DNA from: Megalonaias nervosa
Lineage: Eukaryota > Mollusca > Bivalvia > Unionida > Unionidae
Assembly (NCBI GenBank): GCA_016617855.1
Contig: JAECUM010003271.1
Span: 42,102-106,101, forward strand
Direction: 5' to 3'
DNA length: 64,000 nucleotides
Shown here in pieces: positions 1-13,200 of the stretch (position 1 is the stretch's first letter; each line of letters starts with the position of its first letter). The notes beneath the pieces were generated by a model. That model ran no database searches. It worked only from the letters and a program-made list of their open reading frames with translations, and was not told where the DNA came from. The position numbers and the translations under genes are program-made.

Positions 1-29
1 TATCATTATTTAAATTCTTTTCCTTGCAG

Positions 30-2189
30 GAACAGCCTGACCCTGTGTATGTTAAAGGGAAGAGGGTCCATGGAGGGCCCCAAATGATACAGCTTAGCTT
101 GGATGGAAAACGGCTTTATGTCACCACATCCCTCTTTGCCAGGTGGGATGAACAGTTCTACCCAGAAATGACAAAGTAAGTACTTTTTAAAAAATTTATA
201 AGTGTTACTGTGGCTATTTTGACTGTAACATTCATATTATTTCATGACCAAAAACATTCCTATTACTTTTATATTTTTATTAAAATAATTGTGTCCATTT
301 GTGAACACATCCATTAACTTTTGTACCATAAAGTTACTGCTATTGTTACTACTTCTCATCTCTTCCCATCTTCCCCTTCTACCACTGCTATTTCTACTAC
401 TACCATCCCCTATTTTTATCACTACCACTATTGTCCCACCTTTGTTGTCTCCACTGATACTACATGTACTAATACTACTGCTGCTGCTACTACAAAAACT
501 ACTTAAATTTCACTGTCATCATCATACTTTTATGGTTTTCATTAACGGATTTTAGGTTCCATATCAAGATATGAGATCCTTTTAGTAATTGCTTTTTTTG
601 TATATCGGTCAGTTTGTCTGTCCATCCATTGACACTTCTTGTAACCAGCATATCTCTGCAACCTATGCACATAATTGGATGCCATCTGGTTGGAGAATTG
701 CTTATTGCATAGAAATGTGCCTATTGAAAAGTTTTGTCTTTCCAGATCCAGTTCTGAGTTGTTGCTCTTTTTCCATCAATATTAAATTTGTACAATGTAA
801 TTTGGAACCATTCAAAATATTCTGATGCAATTTGTTGTTTGCATTGTCTCATAGGTCTAGGCATACCATTTATGGGTTTTGTCTCCCCACTAGCTCCATT
901 CTGGACTGTGTGTGTGTGTGATTTGGATTTTTAACATAGCTTTAACAATTTTTCAGTCATATCACTACGATGTCTTCAGTGTGGCAGTTTATAGTGATGT
1001 CTAGCACTGGGGCATCATACCGCAGACATGTTGCATCATGTCCCACTCAGTCACATTATCCTGACACCAGGCCGACCAGTCCTAACACTGACCTCTTAAT
1101 GCTGAGCGCCAAGTGATGCAGCTGTTAGTACCATTTGTATAAGTCTTTGGTATGACTCGTCCGGGGATCAAACCCACGACCTCCCACATCCAGGGCGGAT
1201 GCTCTAACAACTAGGCCACCGGACTGGTCTATTTTGGATAGAGTTATGACATCTGAAAATTAACTTCCAATCTTCACATTAGATGATGTGGTAAGAAGTT
1301 CTGCTCTGCAACCCCATCTCTTTATTTTAGATGAAATGTATATTTTCAGATCCAGTTTTAATTGAATTTTCGCTCCTTTTCTATTCCATCAATATTACAT
1401 CTCCACTGCAGCTGATCTCTGTAACCAGCATTGCTCCAGAACCAGTGAACATATTCTGATGCAATTTTGTGTGTACATTGTCTCCTAGCCCATTATATGC
1501 TTTTTATGTTAATTCCATTTTAGGTAGAGTTATAGCCCTTGCCATTTAATTCCGTATCTTCACATTGGATCTTGCTTTTACCTGGCAATTAGGGCAACAA
1601 TCATTAAACAAATTTTGATGCAGTTTGGTATGAACATTGTTTGATGGAAGTACTTATGCCTTTTATGGTGTTAATCTTGTTTAGAACAGTTTTAGGGTTC
1701 CAGTTATTTGCTTTTGTTACTGCAAGATAGCTTCAAAAGACTTGTTACCTTTCAGTCAGATTTAACATGTGGCTTTAGATGGAAGAGACCTTGAGTGAGA
1801 TTGATTTCCAGCATTACACATCATTTATAGCATGCCATAACTGTTCTAACTATTGATGAGACCTTGAATGAATGTAATCAAATCTTAAATAGTAATCACT
1901 GAGAAGAGTTATGGTTCTTATTTGCCTATTCTCCCAACTTTGCTTTCAGTAGCATAACTTGTCTTAAAAATATTGAACTTGAGCCAAGGTTACTGTATAC
2001 TTTTATTTTAATGTGACATTGAATGAGTTGGATTTACAGCATTCTACATAATCTTTTAGAAGAGTTATGAGCCCTGATCATCCATCTCCCGACTTCGGTT
2101 TTTGAACAGAAGTTATTCTGTTTAAGGTCCTGCCAAGCATGTTGTAGTGAGTAGGGCCCTTTGTGATACTTATTGCTACTAGCTCCGGC

Positions 2190-2224
<35 letters not shown>

Positions 2225-2417
2225 CAGGAAAGGCTCGATGCTGCTTCAGGTAGATGTTGATACAAAGAAAGGAGGTCTAAAGCTGAATGAAAACTTTCTT
2301 GTAGATTTTGGAGATGAACCTGATGGTCCCGTGCTTGCGCATGAGATTCGTTACCCTAGTGGGGATTGCACATCTGACATTTGGCTCTCACACACCGCTA
2401 CAAACACTGCAGAGTGA
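30..2417 (+). CDS. SELENBP1: Selenium-binding protein 1 / methanethiol oxidase, last two coding exons (partial gene)
   Basis: Coding exons are 30-175 and 2228-2417 (stop TGA 2415-2417); the gene starts upstream of the window. The first exon follows a pyrimidine-rich CAG acceptor and ends at a GTAAG donor in phase 2; the second follows ATTCCAG, and the split Lys codon rejoins in frame. The translation has family words such as [40 protein letters not shown] and [15 protein letters not shown], which form the C-terminal part of the SELENBP1 beta-propeller. Known role of the family: cytosolic oxidation of methanethiol to formaldehyde, H2S and H2O2. The protein ends nine residues beyond the usual SDIW(I/L) terminus. 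Identity is firm; enzymatic function here is inferred from the family. Confidence 0.93.
1010..1228 (-). mobile_element. tRNA-derived SINE
   Basis: On the minus strand the sequence begins near 1228 with a tRNA-like head. It has an A-box-like stretch (TGGCCTAGTTGTTAGAGC, about 1203-1220) and a B box (GGTTTGATCCC, about 1164-1174), followed by an unrelated body. This type is common in molluscan genomes as far as I recall. The 3' limit is approximate. Confidence 0.75.
2191..2223. repeat. (ATT)11 microsatellite abutting a splice acceptor
   Basis: Eleven ATT units end four bases before the intron/exon junction and replace most of the usual polypyrimidine tract of the last SELENBP1 intron. Confidence 0.95.
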
Positions 2418-3267
2418 CCAGTGTCTAGAATACATGGGAGATATGTTACAGAAAAGAAAGAAAATATGGGGGTCAACTTTATGTAAATTATGTGCATCAG
2501 TTCATTACAACCAAGAAATATTAATATTAATTGTACAGCAAACAAGATATGATTTTTACCCTATATATTCACTTAAAAGTTGAGTCCAACTGCAAACAGC
2601 ACAGGAATCTGCCATTGCACAATGTGACATCCGATCAGGGTCTATCTTGTTTGTTCTACTGATCACTCCCAACCAACTGCGGAGATCCAGATTAGCAGGC
2701 ACATTATGCAATGCAGATCTGGGTTAGTGCAGTTTGCATCTGGACCATACTTTTAAGTGAGAATATATAGTGCTTGTGTCATTTTAATATATTTAGATTA
2801 GACTTGTACAGTTTGATCAAGGGAATATTGAGATAATTTACAAAAATGTTTTTGTGCTACATCTTAGATATACACAAAACTGCACACGTGTTTTGTTCTG
2901 AGCCAGTGAAAAGAGAGATTCATATGGTGTACGGATGCATCAAGACTTCAGATACTCTGCGTATTGATATGCCATTTCAAATGAGTTCTCTACCCCAAAA
3001 CTTAGAACAAAATGTGAATGTGGTTTTGTATTAATTACATGCCCATGAGACTCATTTACATATTCCTGATAATGTTCAGCTCTTTTGTGTGAAAAGAATT
3101 CAAAACAAGTTGAGATTTATGAAAACTTCAGTTTGGTCATCTAAGAATGTTGACGTTTGGCCAGCAGTGGAAACACTTATGTCTGAGTGTGCTGTGCAGA
3201 AATATGTGTTGCATATCTCTATCAAATGCCAGATCAACTATATAAAATTAAATGGGTGTGTAATAAA
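2418..3267 (+). other. Probable 3' UTR of the SELENBP1 gene
   Basis: Noncoding sequence after the stop. The first canonical AATAAA is at 3262-3267, just before a MITE insertion. Another at 3389-3394 lies inside that MITE, and one lies at about 3888. The true cleavage site cannot be decided from sequence. Confidence 0.5.
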
Positions 3268-3285
3268 AATTTTTATCACCTGGGA

Positions 3286-3597
3286 CAGATGTTCTCAAAC
3301 TGGTATGCGGAACACTGATGGGCCACAAGCTCCATTGAGGTGGTCTGCAGAAATGTTTCAGCACAATCAAGAACTTGAATTCTGCTGAAATAAAGACAGG
3401 CTCATCCATCACATTAGAAAGAAAGACTGTTATCTTAAAATATAATTTGTGTGCTTGTATTAGTAGAACAAAAGATATTAATTAATTATACAATAGTTAG
3501 CTAATGGTACAGTCAGCATTAGGAAAGATCATTAAGTGGTCCACTGATACCCTCAGCAATGTTCAGGTGGTCTGCAAAAACAGTTTGAGAACAACTG
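3286..3597. mobile_element. Non-autonomous hAT-type MITE, 312 bp
   Basis: The left end CAGATGTTCTCAAACTG and the inverted right end CAGTTGTTCTCAAACTG match at 16 of 17 positions. Flanking 8-bp sequences ACCTGGGA and ACCTTGGA agree at 7 of 8 and are a typical hAT target duplication. No coding capacity. Confidence 0.88.
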
Positions 3598-6500
3598 ACC
3601 TTGGATTATGTGGTATCTGCATATTAAACTATTCTTGTTTTAAGAAAATCAGACCATCGTTATAAAATACGATGGCCCCTCAAGTTGTAGATCACTGCCT
3701 GTATTCATAGTATCAGTATCCAGTTTTAGGTTTAAATGTATGACATACAGGACTAAACCAAGGTCAGTTACTTATGTCATCATCTTTGTCATTGTTGTTG
3801 TTTTTGTTGTACTTGTTTTAAGCTGGCTTCGATATTATCTCTTTCTCAAAGTATTGCCATTATCTGTATGGATGCTTCATGATACCTAATAAAAGCCATA
3901 AGCACCTTATGACAACCAAATAACTCTTGTTTTGGCTGCTCAGTGTTAGCACTTGGTCCATGACATTATCAAATCATAATAGACTGCACGGTCTGTATTG
4001 ATGTGGACTGGGGAAATTCCAACAAGTGGGGGGTTATACTTCATGGGAAGGAATGAGATTTCACCCAGTTATTAAAGAATTTGTTGTAATTTGCAACAAA
4101 GAATTTGCTGTAAATAATGATTACTGTTTACTGGTAGGCAAAATTTGTCTTTCAGTGATAAAACTGCAGGAAAAATTGCAGACATTCACTGTGTCATCAG
4201 CATAATGACATCATCTTCAGTGATAATGAGCACACGCATGTAGGATATTAGCATATCACACATGCAACTTTCTCAGATGGTAAACTTTGTCATATATATA
4301 GTGAAGTGGGAGACAAATAATTTTGGCCTGGGTGTGCCTCCTTAATTAGCGTATTCCACATATGACTTTCTCATGTGGCTAAAGTGTGTCACATATGTTG
4401 TAAAATAGGAGAAAAAAAATTTTGGCATGGGTGTTCTTCTCAAGTCTCTATCTGTAGTGTTTGGGAATGTGAGAATAATCAAATCCTTCATATGCATCAG
4501 TGTAAGATGGGAAAATTCCATTTGAGGATCAGAATATTGTCAGACATGAGACTTTTCCGAGTGTCTGGTGCAATATTTTGATCCGACAGTTGAGGGTGGA
4601 ATTATTATATCCTACGATAAAGCATAAATGAAGAGTTCCTTATTCCACATTTCTCAATGAAAAATGAGGGTCAGAGTTACATTGGCATAATGTGAATACT
4701 GATGTAACATTCAAACAGCAAAACACTCATGAAAAATTTCCTTGCTTTATGTTTGCATTGAAAATTCTGTTCCAGCATAAAATGACATTGATGTGCATTT
4801 TAGCTTTCAAAGAACAGTTGTTGAAACAGCTGTGGTAAAGGCAACACACTGTCTGAATTGTGTACTGCACATAGCTTACACAATGATACATATGTGGACA
4901 GGTAAAGGAATAAAGTCTGCTCCTGTCAATAAGAGTAATCAAGAGAGACAAAAATTAATGAAATAGGCCTCCATGAAACTTTGATCTGGAATTGATTTAC
5001 CCATTATGAATAATAATGAGAATATGAAATTTTGAAAATAACAATTACAGCAATGGCTTTTGGACTGAGGGAGCTGTACATCTACCTAGTAGGTAGATCA
5101 GTATTAAACGAACTGTTTGTGGGACACTTAACTTTAACCACTGCTTGTTTTAATATGTGTTTTGTCATTAATGATTATCTTGATTATCGTGAAAGAATAT
5201 TCCAGTGATGATGGAAATTGGGTTTTTTTTTGCTACTTTGTGTGCTATATGCTCACAATACGTCAGAATAGTCCGTGGCTCAGAATAATGAATAGAGCTA
5301 TCCTTCACCAGTTTTCTATACTTAAAACGTGATTATTGATATTAGGAATATGAAATTACATATTTCCCAGATCACTAAGATTTGGAAATTTTAGCACATT
5401 TAAATATGTGCCAACACGAAAACTCCATCTGTTCTCTAACCATTTGATAGGATAACTTTGATTTATATATCCTCCTCATTGCTGTGTTGGTTGATGATAC
5501 CAGTTGGGATCCTGTTTAGACACAGAATTGAGTCACCTGTTCAACTGGTTTATATATCAGTGATGACTTGTAATATCATGGACATAGTATTAATACTAAA
5601 CTTCCAAAAAAGTAGAAGGTCTGCAATAAGAGCTGTTTCACATCTGGGATAAATTGTGTGCAGTCCTCAAGCAAAGCACAAAGTTCTGTTGCTTTGGCTT
5701 ATAACTTCATTTAGCTGAGGGAAAGTGATAAACTGTTTAAAAATGGTTTTTAAATATTTTACTCAATCATTTAAGTAAATTCACATAAGTTTTCACAAAT
5801 AATTGAATTTTGCTTTGAAACAAATTGCACTATTTTCTTATGTGATATAAAAATAACGTTTTAAATCAAGGTGACTGATTCTTTGAGTTAGTTACGTCAT
5901 TTATCTAAAAACAATAACACATAATTTCTTGGTTATATATTATATCTTTTTATCTTTGTATATTTTATCTTTGTTTATGAATAAAGCAACTGTTGTATTT
6001 ATTTTCAAATTCTTTAATGGTAAATAGTATTTTTAGAATTTAGGAAGATGTTGGAAGGAACTTGATAGGCACTTAAACACTCATTCAGTTAAGTCACAAA
6101 TTAGTGAAATTAATATTTGGAAAAAGAAATAAACAAGCAACCATGTGCAGTTAAAGATGTGCTTTACAATGTATAAACTGTAGTGTAATTTTTCTTGTAT
6201 AATTCCTTCCCCAATTGGTGTAATGACCTGCCTTATAGATAACACAGAAGAAAAGTGTTACATATATTTTTAATACTTGAAATCAATTAGATGTAAATAT
6301 TTTTCTCTTTTTGTATCCTTGATTTCAAGATTAGAGACATCAGTTGAAATGAATAGACAACTGCTTTCATGGATTTGTTGATCAAACTGTTTAGCAATAT
6401 TTTAACTGCATTTGCGTATAATAGTTATTTGATACGTTTTTGTCAAATTTTATTTCTCAAGTACATTTACCTGGTAGCCAGTTTCTTGCATGATGTGGTA

Positions 6501-7799
6501 TCAATACTGAGTTTGTACATTAAAACAATGGAAATTGAGTTATTCACACATTAATCGTATATATAACCATTGGTTTTCTTTCTTCCTTTGTAAACAGAGT
6601 TGCTGATTCAAAAAGCATATCTTAATCAGCCTAAATGCAACAGTCCACCTGGTTGGAAAACATTACATCATAACATCATCACAGTGACATATTACATCAC
6701 CTCATCTCACTGACCAATCAGAAGGGTTTGCCAAAATTTTGGGAAAGCAGCATTCTGGCTTTACAAGAAAAACAAAATGTATTACTTGACCCTCATATGG
6801 TGTAGATTTCATGAAGCCATGTGAGATGTCTTGTTGAAAGAGACAATTTGTTTTATTATTACGTGAATCAGTGATTTGATGCTGCATTGACCGCTCATAA
6901 AAATCCCCATATCCTAAAGATGAGGGTTTAGTTATGCATATCGACCATTGTCAAATTTAACTCGACTGTTGATCCTTTCTATTATGGGTGAGGTCTACAT
7001 GGAATAAATAAATGAAAATAACCAAGAACTCCAGAACTCACTAAACGTACACTAATCTAAAAATTACTTGACCACTCATACGAAGACAATGAATGAAACT
7101 GCGTTGGTTTGAGCAGAGTGCAGTGAAAACAGCATGATCTAACATTTTATTCATTATAAATAATAATTTTAAATGACCAACAAAGAATCTTTACAGAAAT
7201 CTTGAAAGTCCATTTGGTTGCACAAATTTTAATGAATTGTAGCGTCAAATTAAGTAGAACAAAATGGAGATCTAAATAACTAGAATAAAAATGATGGTAG
7301 ACATCAAAGGCATATATATACAGATAAGAGAAGCCTATTAACTCCAGTGAAAAGATAGATATCATGAAAAGCATCTGTTGAAGGGTGGTGATCATATTCT
7401 GCAAAAGAAAAACAAATCAAAGAATTGACATGTTAAGATTCAGATTTGAGTGAAATATAGAAGCCAACAGTAAGCAATGATAAATATGAATTGTAGCACC
7501 TTAAATTTTTATTTTATAGAACTGATGATTTATGTTGTACTGATAACTCCACCCATCAAATCCTCATTCACCCTTCCATCCATTTTTTAAATTTCAATTT
7601 GACTTTAATTGTGCTAGTGATGTTTAAAATGTCAGTATGAATTTGCCATCCAATACAACTTAAATTTATTCTATACATGTATTTCTATTTATAATTTACT
7701 TCTCTAATTGTGTATAATGAATCTGTAACCAATTAAAATTTGTTTGGCAACAACAGATCTCATCAATTCTCTACCAGGACCCACTCACAATAATCATAG
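3598..7799. other. Intergenic DNA without recognised genes
   Basis: AT-rich sequence with only short unrelated open frames. I see no gene, RNA gene or element with recognisable ends. Several AATAAA signals could belong to an extended SELENBP1 3' UTR. Confidence 0.5.
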
Positions 7800-8190
7800 G
7801 CATTATAGTGGAGAACGTTCATAAATGTGTTTGAGCGCATCAGCAACTCTTGCAGAATCTTTTGACGTCAACGGCTCAGCTTCTTTATATCTGCTGGCAA
7901 CATTGACGCGTACTTGTAGGTGTCCAATCGACCTTGTCGATCACGTACACGATCATGTGGAAGAAACAACAAATCAGCCTGATGGACCTCATTTGATGTT
8001 TGGACATCAAACCAGCCACGTAAAATTTTTCTTGGTATTGGTAGGTAAATTTACCACAAAGCTTGATTTGCCAACAATGTTCGAGCTATCCCGTGAGTTA
8101 CTTTTGCTGCACTTACTAACTTTTCTACGGCGGCTTCACCTCACTCGAAATGTAGAATATTTTTTATAATGTCCAGGTTTTTGTGTCCAT
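7800..8190 (-). pseudogene. Decayed Polinton-type integrase (relic 1)
   Basis: Minus-strand frames read words of the integrase that accompanies many Polinton elements: AAKVTHGIAR, LLANQALW (stop) IYLPIPRKI and NEVHQADLLFLPHD, then, after a frameshift, KEAEPLTSKD near 7850. At least two in-frame stops and one frameshift break it. Its sequence type differs from the chromodomain integrase at 57.5-58.4 kb, so it belongs to another Polinton lineage. The same segment recurs at 35.15-35.52 kb with recognisable nucleotide similarity. Confidence 0.8.
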
Positions 8191-8339
8191 GGGCGCCATT
8201 ACATAGGCGCAAGGGGAGGGCATGTGCCGTCCCTCGATATCACCTCTAAATTTGTTTTGGCCTAACTCCGTAAAGCCTAATAGCTGACTGCTATATGTTT
8301 ATCCCCTAAAATTATTCTGCGGGCGCCCCTGTTTTATAT

Positions 8340-8720
8340 ATTTTTTCTTTTTGAGATCCACCTTACATTTAAATTTAAAGACTGTTGTACGTGGACGTGT
8401 GTAACGCGTGCGCGTTGTTAACGCGATAAAATCCGTTTACGCGACATATTACGTAACTGGCCTCGGTGACAAATCTCCAAGGGAACCGCGTGTTTGGTTG
8501 TAGATACTATTTGTGGACTTGCCGCAGCAACAAATATTCATCTTGATGTGGCAGCAGTCGCAACCACGACGACCATCGTAGGTGTAGCAATCGGAATTAT
8601 TGTCAGGGCAATATCGATAGTAAACGGCGTCTCTGGTTGTGCTAGCAAATTTATTTCGATACGATTTCATTCATCAATACGTGACTATTCAGAACCGGTT
8701 GCAGCGGCATAAAGCAATTT
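8340..8720 (+). pseudogene. Polinton capsid-gene remnant (minor virion protein-like)
   Basis: The + strand reads a short fragment around VYATYYVTGLGDK, then an Ala/Val/Ile-rich stretch (about 8520-8640), with stops between. The same fragment recurs at 39.1-39.3 kb beside another relic of the same integrase, so both belong to one old family. Small Gly-rich, membrane-active minor capsid proteins of this kind are usual in Polintons. Assignment to that class is an inference from position and composition. Confidence 0.5.
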
Positions 8721-9857
8721 CAACACGATCAGTAAACTGTACTAAGTGGCTGTCGAATTCGAGATTGTTCCGGCGAAAATGTACATAGGGACAATTGCTA
8801 GGGGTGAAGGTTGTCATACTACTGTACAATACATTAAAAAGCGAAGTGGCAACAGTGTCATGAGTGCATAAAGTGTTTTCCATCATGTAAACTGATAATG
8901 TACTTGGAATTGTGCCTAAAAATGTATAATTGAAAGAATCGAATTATGTATGTAAGTACAATTTCAATTAGTTTCACACTTTATGTAACACATTTTAATT
9001 TCATACTTTTGGGCCTTATCTCTAATTAGAATGTTAACTTTTAAGGCACAGATAGGGATTCAAAGTGTCTGGCCGTCTGAACATGTGGTAAAAATGTATG
9101 TACAATTATTTTTATCAGAATTTATTATATATAAGTCTTCTGTCAGTGTCACTCAACAGCATATAAATTTAACACGGCTTGACACGTCAAACTGTTCATT
9201 TCATGTTAATTGGCTGTAAAGGGCAAATAAATTGGCTTGAACTCTTAAATGGAAAACGCACTGATCATTCATCCTTTCTCTTTCTTCATTTTTTCATGAT
9301 TATTCACCTCCATCTTCTCTATCACTGTTACATTTGCGTATCTTGAGGTTCACTAATCATCTCCTCGACTTTGTAATAGGATGGGCATGTTACTGTTTTT
9401 CATTTAGGATAGGCTTTGTCACAAAATGGTGAATGTTATTTTTGTGTAATATCTCCCTTCTTTTATTTTATGCTCACATCGATTACTGGGGCGGAGGTAG
9501 TATATGCATCACCGTCTCGAAGGAATTCATCTTATCATGTCTGCTTGAGTTTGAGGACAGTAATAGCTAGTGCAGATCAAACAGGTGTTGTCTGTAAATT
9601 TGTTCTCATGACTTCGATATTGGTCGTCCGCACCAAATTTATCTTCAAGTTGAACTTGCTGGTCAGTCTTGTCTGTTGTGACAGCGCAAGGGATCTACGG
9701 GATTTATATAGACTGATTTTGAAACTCATTCACTTGTCTATAGAGCGAAACTTAACAAATAGGAAACAAGATCCGGGATTTATACAGAAACACTATTAGC
9801 GGCGTAAGGGTATTGTTGAATTAAGTTGGTCCTGTCGTGTCCATGTATATCCTGAAA
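8721..9857 (+). other. Upstream region of the FAS1-domain gene
   Basis: Contains the 5' flank and probable 5' UTR of the next gene. A TATA-like TTTATATA lies near 9702, and a weak in-frame upstream ATG is at 9843. A 127-codon open frame at 9416-9799 has no recognisable similarity. No further gene seen. Confidence 0.4.
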
Positions 9858-10116
9858 ATGCATTCATTTATAAAATTTGTGTTGCTGCTGTGTTTCGGTG
9901 TATCTAAGTCGACACAGGTGAACATAATTCAAGAGGCAGTAAATCTTGGTGCCACGGATTTCGTGAAAATTATAATGGAAACTGGCATGCAAGAGATTCT
10001 CTCTGGAACAGGCAAGTTGTTAGTTTTTTCTGAATTACGTCCATAGTTTGTAATAGGTAAAGGAACTGGTTAGTGTTAATTTATATAATTTCTGCATTGT
10101 TTTGAGTATCCGTTGC

Positions 10117-10215
<99 letters not shown>

Positions 10216-13200
10216 ACAGACAAGATTGCACCTGAGAATCGCATTTCACAAAAATTTCGGGTACTGAACTAATGAAGAATAATACTTGGAGAAACCTTAC
10301 AGTTTTAACCCGACATTTTTCGCCCTTTGCCGATACTAAAATGACTGAAAGGAGCACAGATTAACATACGGGCGACCATCTTGTGCGCCAATTCAGGGAA
10401 GGGGGAGGACGCTATTTTGCGGAGTTTGACTCCGATTGAATTGTTCCTCGAGACAAGTGACCTTTATGGATATACTAAATGTTGACCACATTGTTATTGA
10501 AATTTTAATAAAGTGAATCTTTCTTTCCATTGCAGGGTTATAAAAACGAGACCAATAGTTATTGACACGATAACGTAATTAACGAGATGTCCGATTAAAG
10601 GACATTCGGCAGTTTTGTTGATAGAACTATATTTTAATTATTTTACATATGCATTGTTTATAGCCATGTAGCTCTCAATGTATATACATCAGTGTAGAAA
10701 TTGTATGTAGTTTTATGAAATAAATTAATGAAACCAGATCTCGTATCTAAATTAGAAATTTCTATCATCAGAAACCTAGATTATCACAGGTAGGTTTCTA
10801 ACCAAAGAACAATTGTATTCCTGCTCTTGTTGATATCATGTGCTAAGTACTGATGAGATGTTCACATGAATACTGATTTGAACATTCAAAGGAACATTGT
10901 CAATGTTGCAGTGTTGTGTAATTTTCTTTCCCCTAGATGAAGCGGGTAGTAACCCTAACGCTGGCAAACATGGCAAATAAACTGACCTACGAAAGAAAGA
11001 TCTACATAAGGCAGTGTTTACCAATAGGCATTAAACATTCTTGCGAACATTTAATTTCATGTTCTATGTAAAGAGACTGTTTTCATGACAAAATCAAGGC
11101 AAAGAAACAACATTACTTACGAAGAATATAAAAGAAACAACATGATTCGAACCGTCACTCCTTAGACATTATAGTTTTAACTGATATTGATGCACTTAAA
11201 CAATAACGTGTGAGCAAACGTGATGTACTATATAAAAGCGAACAACATTACTAGCTTGGTTTATGAGCAAAACAATACACAAGCTATCAACAGAGTACAC
11301 AAACCATCAAGACAAGACACAAGCCAACAAAATAGTACACAAGCCACCAAAATGGCACGCAAACCATCAAGAGAGTTCACAAGCCTTCAGAACAGTACAC
11401 ACACCTTTAAAACAATACACAAACGGTTCCATTTCAGACGCATCTAGTAACAACAATTTCATCTAAATTCGGCAGTAAGTGAAAAACACAAAATATATGT
11501 TGACTGAAACTAATCCGAAATTGGGCTGATAACCATATGATCGAACAATTTTCTTCTGTCTTGATCCTGCTCTATTTTTTTTTTCGCGCATGGATACGAT
11601 TCATTGCTTTTGCTTACGATTTTACTACTACTACTTAACTAACGTATCGCGGTATGACCCGAGCACTTAACGATACCTTTGAATCGCCAGCTGATACTAT
11701 CGCTTGAATCATCACGCGATTTTTACGAGTACAACAAGCTTGGCAGACATTCAGGCCTAAGGTTGGTCACTTAGCCAGTTGTCACTATAAATCGTATACA
11801 AATGCAGATCATAGCAACTTCAGTCTTTTAAAATTTTCTTAAATTTTTTTTTTGCACATAAAATGAACACTATTTCACACAATGCAAGTATGAACAAAAA
11901 ATTCTCAGATTTTATGTGATGTACTATGTTAAGGTATAGCTATGGTTTTTCTCTGTTCTGTCGCTGGTTCAATTGCAATGGCAGAAGGGACATATGGAGC
12001 ACATAAAGCGGTAATAAACTTATTGTGTGCTATATTTTAAACGTATGCAGTAGGTTTATGTTTTTCCCAACTATGGTGCATGTCCGACTCTGAGGCAGTT
12101 TATAATTAAGAAACACGCATTCTCCCTCTCTTGTAATGTCATGTTTATTATATTTTATTACGGCCAACCAGGGGCGGATTTTGGACCTTGTAAACCCTGG
12201 GCACTTCTGTTTCGTGGGCCTTTTGGCGGATGCATTTTCGACATGACTATGTCTCTTTGTGTATACACTTTTCAGAAACATGGACATTAACATAATATAT
12301 TTATTCAGGAAGAGATCTTTGTTACAGTTTCTATCATAAAAAGGAAAAAAGAAAACATGGTCAATTTTTTTTCCGTCGGCCCTTTAGTTGTGTTAGTCCT
12401 ACTGTGCCTGTTGGATAATACGACCCTGGGGTAAACATAAAAATGTCCCGATATCTTTATTAATTTTCAGATTTTTACTATGTGCATATACATTTTACGT
12501 CCCAATTCTAAGGTTTGTTTGATCGATTAATCTTGTGTCGCGGTCAATAATTGAGGTCATCTCTCATGTAACTAATAGTGCAGTCAGTTGCTATCGAACG
12601 AGATATAGTAATTATTTATGGCCAGCCAGTGCACTGTTAATATATGGAGAACTAAAATTTGTGATTTAGCAAGAAAGCAATACTTCAACATAAGTATCAA
12701 TTTACAATAAAGGATAGTATTTCCCAAAATATAGTTGTCATCTTTTGCGGTCAATGCGTCAATTGCGTACATGACCCTGCAGTCTCATATTTGTATGTTG
12801 GTATGTTTTCTAACATCATTTCTACTCTCACTAGCTAAACAATTCTTGTTGGAATGCAATATATCTCGCTATTGTATCTATATTAGTTATCCATATTAGT
12901 TACCTATATTAGCGATCTATGTTATTTACCAATATTGGTTATCAATTAGCCACTGAAACTGTACACATTTAGCTCTGTTGGCTTGTGTACTGGACTGACG
13001 TTTCTGTATGAAAATATGTCCTGAACTGATTATTGTTAAATATTTATAGCAAATATATTATGTGAACCAAACCATTGCTTCAAAGATGTACTCCCATTTT
13101 GGGAAGATTGCTTTCAATCGACACCACGTAGCAATTATTGTGCTGAGGTGCCGTTAAACGCTAATACATACATGTATCTTTATATCTGTTCCCATATTTT

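Larger units (their letters stand above)
176..2227 (+). other. Last intron of the SELENBP1 gene
   Basis: GT (176-177) to AG (2226-2227). It holds low-complexity TAC/CTA triplet-rich sequence (about 320-500), a minus-strand SINE and a terminal ATT microsatellite. Short open frames at 237-555 are products of the triplet-rich tract and resemble no protein. Confidence 0.85.

Noticed and set aside
237..555. Short frames rich in Leu, Thr or Ser
   Set aside because: Products of a triplet-rich tract in the SELENBP1 intron.
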